This document shows positions 6,494-11,630 of a stretch of DNA of 11,630 bases, one piece after another; position 1 is the first letter of the stretch, and each line of letters starts with the position of its first letter. Under the pieces are notes generated by a model. It saw nothing but the letters and a program-made list of their open reading frames with translations. It made no database searches and was not told the origin of the DNA. Source of the stretch: an uncultured Actinoplanes sp. (GTDB lineage: Bacteria; Actinomycetota; Actinomycetes; Mycobacteriales; Micromonosporaceae); assembly GCF_934643405.1 (NCBI RefSeq), contig NZ_CAKUCL010000237.1, positions 1-11,630 of the forward strand, given 5' to 3'. The position numbers were made by a program, and so were the translations under genes.

Positions 6494-7401
6494 TTGTACG
6501 ACGCCACCAGCGCCGTGAGGATCAGGCCCCACCCGTTCACCAGCACGAACAACAGCAACTTGAACGGGAGGGCGACCGTCACCGGGGGCAGCATCATCAT
6601 GCCCAGCGACATGAGGGACGCGGAGACCACCATGTCGATCAGCAGGAACGGGATGAAGATGACGAAGCCGATGATGAAGGCCGCCCGCAGCTCGGACAGC
6701 ACGAACGCCGGGATCAGGGTGGTGAGCTCGACGTCGTTCTTGTTGCGCGGCTTCTGGTCGCCGGCAAGCTTGAGCATGAGGCCGACCTCGTCCTCGCGGG
6801 TCGTCTTCCACATGAACTCGCGCAGCGGCTGCACGCCGTCCTTGAACGCCACCGATTGCGTCTTGTCGCCACGCAGATAGGGCTGCACGCCCTGTTCGTT
6901 CATCGCGGACACGGTCGGGCCCATGATGAACAGGCTCAGGAACAGTGCGAGCCCGGCGAGCACCTGGTTGGGCGGCATGCTGGTCAGGCCGAGCGCGTTG
7001 CGGGTGATCCCGAGGACCATGAAGACCTTCGTGAAGCACGTGCAGAGCAGCAGCAGCGCGGGGGCGACCGAGAGCACGGTCAGGCCCAGCATGATGACCA
7101 GCGAGGTGGCGGGCTTGCTGCCGTCCGGGTTGGTGCCGCCCACGTTCAGGTTGATGCTCGGCCTGGTCGGAGCGGCCGGTCCGCGAGGGGTCACCGGCGC
7201 GCGCTCGGGAGCCGCCGGGGCGGCAGGAGCAGCAGGGGCGGCCGGAGCAGCAGGGGCGGCCGGAGCAGCAGGGGCGGCCGGAGCAGCAGGCGCCGCCGGG
7301 GCAGCAGGCGCTCGTCCCGGTTCCGCCTGCGCCGGCCCGGGCAGCAGCACCAGGGCCAGCCCGATGCCGGTGAGCAGCAACAGCAACGCGCGTCGCATCA
7401 T
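6490..7401 (-). CDS. fliP: Flagellar export gate protein FliP with long AAP-repeat insert
   Basis: FliP is the main subunit of the export channel. The 303 residues exceed the usual 245 or so. Residues 1-26 form a signal peptide (MMRRALLLLLTG..., likely cut after AQA at 24-26), as known for FliP. Residues 31-65 are RAP followed by eleven AAP units, then a Pro-rich stretch to about 81. The FliP core starts near residue 82 with NLNVGG and a helix at about 100-122 (VIMLGLTVLSVAPALLLLCT). TCFTKVFMVLGITRNALG, MPPNQVLAGLALFLSLFIMGP and PAFVLSELRAAFIIGF (231-246) are classic FliP signatures. The first of two tandem ATGs (7401) overlaps the fliO stop as ATGA. The second (7398) is better spaced from a GAGG and could be the real start; the difference is one residue. 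It ends within the fliR start, with no fliQ between. Confidence 0.95.
   Translation of the reverse strand: MMRRALLLLLTGIGLALVLLPGPAQAEPGRAPAAPAAPAAPAAPAAPAAPAAPAAPAAPAAPAAPERAPVTPRGPAAPTRPSINLNVGGTNPDGSKPATSLVIMLGLTVLSVAPALLLLCTCFTKVFMVLGITRNALGLTSMPPNQVLAGLALFLSLFIMGPTVSAMNEQGVQPYLRGDKTQSVAFKDGVQPLREFMWKTTREDEVGLMLKLAGDQKPRNKNDVELTTLIPAFVLSELRAAFIIGFVIFIPFLLIDMVVSASLMSLGMMMLPPVTVALPFKLLLFVLVNGWGLILTALVASYK
7207..7311 (-). repeat. Minisatellite inside fliP encoding AAP repeats
   Basis: Three identical 18-bp units (GAGCAGCAGGGGCGGCCG on the plus strand) lie head to tail at 7227-7244, 7245-7262 and 7263-7280. Diverged copies flank them, out to about 7207 and 7311. Eighteen bp is six codons, so copy-number change keeps the frame; each unit adds AAPAAP to the FliP linker (residues 31-65). 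Confidence 0.9.
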
Positions 7402-7823
7402 CGCCTCGTCGTCCGATCGCGCAGGAAGTCGATCGTGGAGGACCAGGTGTGCGGGGAGAGCAGCGAACCGTCCAGCCGGCTCGGTCGCCCGGCCGGATGC
7501 GCACCGGGCAGCTCGTTGTCGTCCTCGATCCGTTCGCGCCGCGAGTGATGGCCGTGATGACCGTGATGGTGCGGCTCGAAGTCCTCGACGTCCGCCTCGC
7601 CGAGCAGGCTCACCTGCTGGTCGGTGACGCCCAGGATCATCGCCCGGTCGGCCACCCGCACCACGGTGACCGCCGCGCCGCGGGTCAGCTGCTGCCGGTT
7701 GAGCACCACCAGCGGCCCGTGCCCGCGCCCACCCAGGGGACGTCGCACTATCCGAGCCATCAGCCACATCAGGCCCATGACGACGAGCAGCGAGAAACCG
7801 ATCCGCAGGACGAGCTCGAACAA
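7398..7823 (-). CDS. fliO: Flagellar export assembly protein FliO, with His-rich tail
   Basis: FliO is a small membrane protein that helps FliP assemble into the export gate. The protein is 141 residues long and starts at TTG 7823. It has a membrane helix at about residues 4-24 (VLRIGFSLLVVMGLMWLMA) and a basic stop (RIVRRP). A small beta-rich domain follows, PLVVLNRQQLTRGAAVTVVRVADRAMILGVTDQQVSLL (37-74), which has the form of FliO cytoplasmic domains. After it comes a low-complexity tail with seven His in nine residues (HHHGHHGHH, 85-93), unusual for FliO. The TTG start lies 5 nt after the fliN stop and is supported by a GAAGGG site 8 nt upstream; the next in-frame ATG would cut the membrane helix. 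The end overlaps fliP by 4 bp. Sequence conservation in FliO is low, so the call leans on the domain form and the gene order between fliN and fliP. Confidence 0.85.
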   Translation of the reverse strand: MFELVLRIGFSLLVVMGLMWLMARIVRRPLGGRGHGPLVVLNRQQLTRGAAVTVVRVADRAMILGVTDQQVSLLGEADVEDFEPHHHGHHGHHSRRERIEDDNELPGAHPAGRPSRLDGSLLSPHTWSSTIDFLRDRTTRR

Positions 7824-7828
7824 GGCCG

Positions 7829-8587
7829 TTACCCTTCGGCGCCGGGCGAGACGATCTCGGTGATCCGGATGCCGAAGTTCTCGTCGATCACGACCACCTC
7901 GCCCCGGGCGATCAACCGCCCGTTGACCAGCAGGTCGGCGGGGCTGCCCGCGGCCCGGTCCAGCTCGACGATCGCGCCGGGATTGAGGGACAGAAGCTCC
8001 CGTACGCTCATCCGGGTGCGCCCGAGTTCGGCGGACACCTCCATCTCGACGTCGTGCAGCATGTCGAGCCCGCCGCCGCGAACGGCCAGCGGCGAGTCCC
8101 GGCGGGCCACCCCCGCCGCGGCGACGCTGACCGGGTCCTCGGTCGGCCAGGGGCTGAGCGCCAGGGCCAGCACCGCGCGGATCTCGTCGCCCTCGGCCAG
8201 CGGCACCGCCACCGCGTCGTCCTTGGCGGCCAGCGCGCTGAGCGCCACGCTCGGTTCCATCACCTGACCGGGGTCCAGCACGACCGGCCCGAAGGCGCGC
8301 GCCGCGGCCTCCAGCGCGGGCCGGACCGCGGCGGTCAGGTCCAGTTCGCCCAGCGGGCTCTCCTTGAGCGCGTCCGCCAGATCCTGACCGACCACCACCA
8401 CGACCTCACCGGCCGCGGCGCCGCTGAACCGGGCGGTCACCGCCTGCCCCTCGGTCAGCAGGTCCGCGGCGGCCGCGATCGGCTCGGTGGCGACCAGCGG
8501 CCGGCTGGTCGGCAGGACGGCGAGAGCGGCCCCGGCCGCGGTCCGGGCCAGGGCGAGCTGCGGAGGGGTGATGGTGGGCGCGGTCAT
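7829..8587 (-). CDS. fliN: Flagellar motor switch protein FliN, long FliY-like form
   Basis: FliN is a C-ring subunit at the base of the motor. The protein has 252 residues, about twice the size of the E. coli form. Residues 174-252 are the SpoA/FliN domain: LHDVEMEVSAELGRTRMSV, LLSLNPGAIVELDR, ADLLVNGRLIARGEVVVIDE and NFGIRITEI. Residues 1-170 look like a weak CheC/FliY-type domain: TARFSGAAAGEVVVVVGQDL resembles the strand pair of that fold, and AVRPALEAAARAFG (87-100) sits where the active helix would be. The CheC phosphatase signature needs ExxN; here E93 is followed by A96, so phosphatase activity is unlikely. FliY proteins of Firmicutes have the same domain order, so the gene may be labelled FliN or FliY. 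The ATG at 8587 overlaps the fliM stop (ATGA), with AAGGAG 11 nt upstream. The N-terminal domain match is by eye only. Confidence 0.88.
   Translation of the reverse strand: MTAPTITPPQLALARTAAGAALAVLPTSRPLVATEPIAAAADLLTEGQAVTARFSGAAAGEVVVVVGQDLADALKESPLGELDLTAAVRPALEAAARAFGPVVLDPGQVMEPSVALSALAAKDDAVAVPLAEGDEIRAVLALALSPWPTEDPVSVAAAGVARRDSPLAVRGGGLDMLHDVEMEVSAELGRTRMSVRELLSLNPGAIVELDRAAGSPADLLVNGRLIARGEVVVIDENFGIRITEIVSPGAEG
7832..7837 (-). promoter_or_regulatory. Ribosome binding site supporting the TTG start of fliO
   Basis: GAAGGG on the minus strand, formed by the last two sense codons of fliN, lies 8 nt before the TTG at 7823. It makes the TTG the best fliO start and links its translation to fliN. 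Confidence 0.5.
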
Positions 8588-9552
8588 GAGCGGCCAGACT
8601 CCTTGGGCGAGGGCTCCTTGGGGGACGGCACCACGAGGCAGGCGAGCCGGGCCCCCTGATTACCGGGAACTGCATGGGCGAAAATGGTCTCGTTGACGGT
8701 CACCTCGAGCGGCCTGCTGGTCGGATGTCCGAGCGGGACGACATCTCCGGGACGTAGGTCCACGATGTCATCGGTACGCATGCGAATGGGCTGGAATCGG
8801 ACCGCAACGTCGATCGGAGCGGCGGAAAGCCCGGCCGTCAGGTTGCGCAGCGCGAGATCCTTGCTGGCCCGCTCGGCGTCGCTGAGCACCACCGCCTCGG
8901 TCCGTTCCAGGACCGGCAGGATCGTGTTGAAGGGCAGGCAGATCGTGGCCAGGGTCTCCTCGGCGCCGATCTTCACATCGAAGGTGGCGACCACGACGGC
9001 GTCGCCGGGCGCGTGCGCGCGGAGGAACTGCGCGTTGTACTCGATCTCTTTGAGCTTCGGCGAGAGGTCGACCAGCTGCTCGAAGCCGTAGCGCAGCTCG
9101 CCCAGCATGCGCTCCACCAGGCCGCGCAGCAGGGGCATCTCGACCTCGGTCAGCGGCCGCTCGGGCTGGGGTCCGCCGGGGCCACCGAGCATGTGATCAA
9201 TCGCGGTCATCACCGCGGAGGTCGACAGCTCCATGAGTACGGTGCCGGGCAGCGGGTCGAGGGTGACCACGGAGATCACCGTCGGATTGTTGAGCGAGGC
9301 GACGTACTCGTCGTAGTTCAGCTGCTCGATGGACGAGAGGTTCACGTTGCTGACCGCGCGCAGCCGGGTCGTCAGCAGCGTCCCGCAGCTCCGGGCGTAC
9401 GTCTCGAAAGCTATCTGCAGTGTCCGGACGTGCTCGCGGGAGAGCTTGATCGGGCGACGGAAGTCGTACGGCGCCGGCCCTGCGCCCTGGCCACGGCGCG
9501 ACATCCTGCCCGGGGAACGTGCGGCCGAGACCGCGGAGGACGACTTGGTCAC
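8584..9552 (-). CDS. fliM: Flagellar motor switch protein FliM lacking the CheY-P-binding N-terminal peptide
   Basis: FliM links FliG to the C-ring and normally receives the chemotaxis signal. The protein has 322 residues. The middle CheC-like domain runs from about 40 to 225 and includes the FliG-binding GGxG motif (GGPG, 123-126, in DHMLGGPGGP) and RGLVERMLGELRYGFEQ. The C-terminal SpoA domain is at about 235-307 (PIDVAVRF, LRPGDVVPLG, VNETIFAHAVPG), followed by a short tail with SPKEP/SPKES. The usual first 15 residues, with the EIDALL peptide that binds CheY-P, are absent; the chain starts MTKSSSAVSAARSPGRM and enters the YDFRRP segment at about 29. An in-frame TGA at 9568-9570 excludes a longer start. 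The GTG at 9552 is the first possible start; an ATG at 9504 (residue 17) is an alternative. The gap before it contains a hairpin and a possible promoter. It overlaps fliN by 4 bp. Confidence 0.95.
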   Translation of the reverse strand: MTKSSSAVSAARSPGRMSRRGQGAGPAPYDFRRPIKLSREHVRTLQIAFETYARSCGTLLTTRLRAVSNVNLSSIEQLNYDEYVASLNNPTVISVVTLDPLPGTVLMELSTSAVMTAIDHMLGGPGGPQPERPLTEVEMPLLRGLVERMLGELRYGFEQLVDLSPKLKEIEYNAQFLRAHAPGDAVVVATFDVKIGAEETLATICLPFNTILPVLERTEAVVLSDAERASKDLALRNLTAGLSAAPIDVAVRFQPIRMRTDDIVDLRPGDVVPLGHPTSRPLEVTVNETIFAHAVPGNQGARLACLVVPSPKEPSPKESGRS

Positions 9553-9561
9553 GTCGTCCCC

Positions 9562-9587
9562 ATCGGCTCATTTCCGGAGCGGCTGAG
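9562..9587 (-). promoter_or_regulatory. Possible FliA-type sigma promoter before fliM
   Basis: On the minus strand CTCA (9587-9584) is followed after 16 nt by GCCGAT (9567-9562). FliA/WhiG-family sigma factors recognise boxes of the type TAAA or CTCA, about 15 nt, then GCCGATAA. The last two bases (GG) do not match AA. Transcription would start within a few bases of the fliM GTG at 9552, implying an almost leaderless message. The boxes lie in the arms of a 7-bp inverted repeat (9564-9570 and 9584-9590). This is a pattern match only. Confidence 0.3.
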
Positions 9588-9621
9588 CCGGAGCGACGTT
9601 TTTATCCGTTTATCGACGGTT

Positions 9622-9649
9622 GGGCGGGTTCACCGAAGTGAACCCGCCC
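9622..9649 (-). terminator. Hairpin between fliL and fliM, possible terminator or attenuator
   Basis: A perfect 12-bp inverted repeat (arms 9622-9633 and 9638-9649, core GGGCGGGTTCAC) lies 25 bp after the fliL stop. In the minus-strand transcript the loop is UUCG closed by C-G, an unusually stable tetraloop. No proper U-run follows (the next bases are AACCGTCGATAAACGG), so it may end or weaken the motA-motB-fliL message before fliM, or protect the 3' end of that message. Confidence 0.65.
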
Positions 9650-9674
9650 GTCCTGATCGTCTGACTTATCAGTG

Positions 9675-10130
9675 TTACTGGGTGACGAACTCGGTGTAGT
9701 AGATGTCCATCACCATCTTGGTGTCTTCCTCGGTGTACGCCTTCACGATCTTCGAGAGCAGCTCCTCCTTGACCGCGTCGCGGCCCTTCTCGGTGGAGAG
9801 CTCGGCCACCTTCTTGCCGGTGTACTCGTCGATCGCCAGGTTGACCGCCTCGCTGGTGTCGACCTCCTCGGTGCCGGCGTCGGCCGTCTGCTGCAGCGAG
9901 AACTTGAACTTCAGGTAGTGGCCGTCGGCCAGGTTGACGGTCAGCGAGTCGTCGAGCGAGGTGACCGCACCCTTGGCCGGTGCGGCCTCGGCCTTGGACG
10001 AGTCGCCCTTCAACATGAAGAAGGCACCCGCGCCACCGCCGAGCAGCACGACCGCGGCGATCAGGATGATCATCAGCATCTTCTTGGACTTCTTCGGCGC
10101 CTCAGGGGCGGCGGCTTCCTTGTCGCTCAT
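9675..10130 (-). CDS. fliL: Flagellar basal body-associated protein FliL
   Basis: FliL is a single-pass membrane protein that surrounds or supports the stator and raises motor torque. The protein has 151 residues: a short cytoplasmic head rich in Lys and Ala (1-17), a membrane helix at about 18-40 (MLMIILIAAVVLLGGGAGAFF), and an extracytoplasmic domain. That domain begins SLDDSLTVNLADGHYLKFKFSLQ and ends with the typical region of a helix plus final strand (AELSTEKGRDAVKEELLSKIVKAY, then VMDIYYTEFVTQ). The ATG at 10130 is backed by GAGGAG 5 nt upstream. It follows motB after 15 bp and is the last gene before the hairpin and gap leading to fliM, which groups it with the stator genes. Confidence 0.94.
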   Translation of the reverse strand: MSDKEAAAPEAPKKSKKMLMIILIAAVVLLGGGAGAFFMLKGDSSKAEAAPAKGAVTSLDDSLTVNLADGHYLKFKFSLQQTADAGTEEVDTSEAVNLAIDEYTGKKVAELSTEKGRDAVKEELLSKIVKAYTEEDTKMVMDIYYTEFVTQ

Positions 10131-10145
10131 CGCAACTCCTCTCGG

Positions 10146-11192
10146 TCAGTCGTGCGAGGTGGTGGAGGTGGCAGGTTCGGTGGTGCCGGTAGAGCCGCCG
10201 GCCGTGGCGTTCGCCTGCTGAGCGGCCTTGGCGACGGCCAGCGCCTCGGCCGTGGTCTGGCCGGTGTGCAGCTTCGAGTCGGCGCCGGCGGCGGCCGGCA
10301 GCAGCGCGGCCTGGTCGGCCGGCAAGGTGGTGAGGACGACGATGTCCACGCGGCGGTTCATCGTGATCGACCGCGGGTCGGACGGGTCGATCAGCGGCTT
10401 GGTGTCGGAGAAGCCGACCGCGCTCATCCGGGTCTTGGCGATGCCGTGCCCGGACAGATACCGCACGGTGGTCGACGCCCGCGCCGCGGACAGCTCCCAG
10501 CCGCTCGGGTAGAGCGTGGTCCTCGCCTTGAGCTGGTTGGTGTTGCCGTCGACCTCGATGTTGTTCGGCAGCTGCGCCAGCGTCGGTGCGATCGCGCTCA
10601 TGATCTTCTCGCCACCCGGGCGCAGCTCGGCCCGGTTGCCGGCGAAGACAACCTCGTTGGTCACCACGGTGACCACGAGACCGCGACGGTCGATCGTGAA
10701 CTTGACCTGGCCGAGCAGCTTCTCCTTCTGGAGCGCGTCGGAGATCTTGTTCTCGGCCTTCTTCATGTTCTCGGCTTCCTTGGCGGCCGCTTGAGCGTCC
10801 GCCGAGCCCTTGGCGCGACTCTGCGCCACGAGCGCGTTCTGCACCGCCTGGATCTCGCGAGCGGTCATGTTCGAGGTGCCGGCCTTGCCGTCGCCCTTGT
10901 CGGCGCCCGGGTCGATCTGCACGATCTCGGTGTTGTTGCCGGAGCCCTCCAGCACCGCCTGCTTGCCCTGGAACGCGGCGCTCTGCGCGCCGAACCCCTC
11001 GGACAGGCCGTTGGCGAGCTGGGCGAACTTCTTCATGTTCACGTCGCTCATCGAGTACAGGACCACGAACAGGACGAACAGCAGGGTGAGCATGTCGGCG
11101 TACGACACGAGCCAGCGCTCGTGGTTGACGTGCTCCTCGTGCTCCTCGTGACCGCCCTTCTTGCGCTTGGCGCCCCCTCCGCCTGAGCTCAT
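10146..11192 (-). CDS. motB: Flagellar stator protein MotB
   Basis: MotB pairs with MotA to form the ion channel that drives rotation, and anchors it to peptidoglycan. The protein has 348 residues. A cytoplasmic head with a His/Glu-rich stretch (HEEHEEHVNHE, 15-25) leads to one membrane helix at about 28-47 (LVSYADMLTLLFVLFVVLYS) with the ion-binding aspartate at D33. A linker with Ala/Lys/Glu-rich, coiled-coil-like sequence spans about 105-160. The OmpA-like peptidoglycan domain follows at about 163-300, with WELSAARAS, GFSDTKPL and MNRRVDIVVL. The usual GHTD motif is replaced by GNTN (216-219), while R238 of the LSxxRA helix is kept. The last 50 residues are Ala/Thr-rich and probably disordered. 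The ATG at 11192 lies 3 nt after the motA stop. The sequence alone does not settle whether the ion is H+ or Na+. Confidence 0.95.
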   Translation of the reverse strand: MSSGGGGAKRKKGGHEEHEEHVNHERWLVSYADMLTLLFVLFVVLYSMSDVNMKKFAQLANGLSEGFGAQSAAFQGKQAVLEGSGNNTEIVQIDPGADKGDGKAGTSNMTAREIQAVQNALVAQSRAKGSADAQAAAKEAENMKKAENKISDALQKEKLLGQVKFTIDRRGLVVTVVTNEVVFAGNRAELRPGGEKIMSAIAPTLAQLPNNIEVDGNTNQLKARTTLYPSGWELSAARASTTVRYLSGHGIAKTRMSAVGFSDTKPLIDPSDPRSITMNRRVDIVVLTTLPADQAALLPAAAGADSKLHTGQTTAEALAVAKAAQQANATAGGSTGTTEPATSTTSHD

Positions 11193-11195
11193 CGG

Positions 11196-11630
11196 TTACG
11201 CCGCCTTCTTGGTGGTCGCGGCCGCCTCGGCCTTCTTGGCCTCCTCCGGCGGGAGCAGGCTGCGCAGCTTCTGGGCGACCAGGCGCGGGTTCGAGCCGGC
11301 CTGGATGGCGAGCACGCCGTCGACGACCAGCTCCATCTCCTCCGCCTCGACGGCGCTGAGCCGGGCGAGGCGGGCGGCGACGGGCAGCCAGATCACGTTG
11401 GCGCTGAGCACGCCCCAGAGGGTCGCGACGAACGCGGCGGAGATCGAGTGACCGAGCGACTCGGGCTTGTTCAGGTTCTCCAGCACGTGCACGAGGCCCA
11501 TGACCGTACCGATGATGCCGATCGTCGGGGCGTAACCGCCCATGTTCTCGAAAAGCTTCGCGCCGGCCTTGTCGGCCTTCTTCTTGGCGGCGATCTCGGC
11601 GTGCAGGATGTCGTGCAGCTCGTCCGGGTC
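11196..11630 (-). CDS. motA: Flagellar stator protein MotA, C-terminal part (start outside window)
   Basis: The frame is open from the right edge of the window to the TAA at 11196-11198, giving 144 residues of the C-terminal half. It opens DPDELHDILHAEIAAKKKAD, the end of the cytoplasmic loop. The third membrane helix follows (ENMGGYAPTIGIIGTVMGLV) with the conserved proline in YAPTIG, then LENLNKPESLGHSISAAFVATLWGVLSAN, the fourth helix region. The tail is charged and Ala/Lys-rich. MotA forms the five-subunit ring around the MotB dimer and drives rotation by pushing on FliG; its Arg/Glu contact residues are in the missing part. The ATG at 11543 is internal, not the start. motB follows 3 bp downstream, the standard stator pair. 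Confidence 0.95.
   Translation of the reverse strand, partial: DPDELHDILHAEIAAKKKADKAGAKLFENMGGYAPTIGIIGTVMGLVHVLENLNKPESLGHSISAAFVATLWGVLSANVIWLPVAARLARLSAVEAEEMELVVDGVLAIQAGSNPRLVAQKLRSLLPPEEAKKAEAAATTKKAA

Noticed and set aside
7227..7298. The 18-bp repeats as a CRISPR or mobile-element feature
   Set aside because: The units abut without spacers and keep the fliP reading frame, so this is a coding minisatellite.
6494..7504. Upstream extension of the fliR frame, which could have been a fused FliQ-FliR
   Set aside because: The extension is fliP read in another frame: it gives Cys/Ser/Gly/Arg/Pro repeats and Arg/His-rich sequence with no membrane helices or FliQ motifs.
9672..11186. Long plus-strand open frame of 504 codons opposite fliL and motB
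   Set aside because: Both opposite genes are well identified, and this product shows only Leu/Gly/Val/Arg-rich low-complexity sequence.
11196..11543. A complete short gene starting at the ATG at 11543
   Set aside because: The frame stays open to the window edge with MotA loop sequence, so this ATG is internal to motA.

Overview
This window is part of a flagellar gene cluster from a high-GC Gram-positive bacterium, most likely a flagellated actinobacterium of the Actinoplanes / Micromonosporaceae type. That placement is an inference from very high GC, frequent GTG and TTG starts, tight gene overlaps, and motor and export proteins with long Ala/Pro-rich insertions. No species is claimed.

Layout: the left edge holds the 3' end of a plus-strand gene, the hook-length regulator fliK (to 664). 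It ends at a strong hairpin (669-704) that separates it from a long converging minus-strand operon. Everything else is on the minus strand. Read in transcription order from the right edge it is motA (partial), motB, fliL, [hairpin and possible internal promoter], fliM, fliN, fliO, fliP, fliR, flhB, [100-bp gap], flhA, an flhF-like gene, and a small two-helix membrane protein gene. There are no RNA genes, insertion sequences, CRISPR arrays or attachment sites that I can see, and no gene-free stretch longer than about 125 bp.

How the genes work together: MotA/MotB form the ion-driven stator and FliL is its membrane partner. FliM and FliN build the C-ring switch. FliO, FliP, FliR, FlhB and FlhA are the membrane export gate of the flagellar type III secretion system, and FliK (opposite strand) works with FlhB to switch export from hook to filament subunits. 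Most neighbours overlap by 4 bp (ATGA or GTGA) or lie 1-20 bp apart, which suggests translational coupling.

The most notable points are departures from the textbook cluster. (1) fliQ is absent from its usual place: fliP and fliR overlap directly. (2) The gene after flhA has the FlhF layout, but its GTP-binding motifs are lost. (3) FliM begins without the CheY-P-binding peptide, and an upstream in-frame stop rules out a longer start. (4) FliN carries a FliY/CheC-like N-terminal domain without the phosphatase signature. (5) FliP carries an 18-bp minisatellite encoding eleven AAP repeats between its signal peptide and its core. (6) An unrecognised 80-residue membrane protein closes the operon. 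No wholly new system is evident; the novelty lies in these modifications of a flagellar apparatus.
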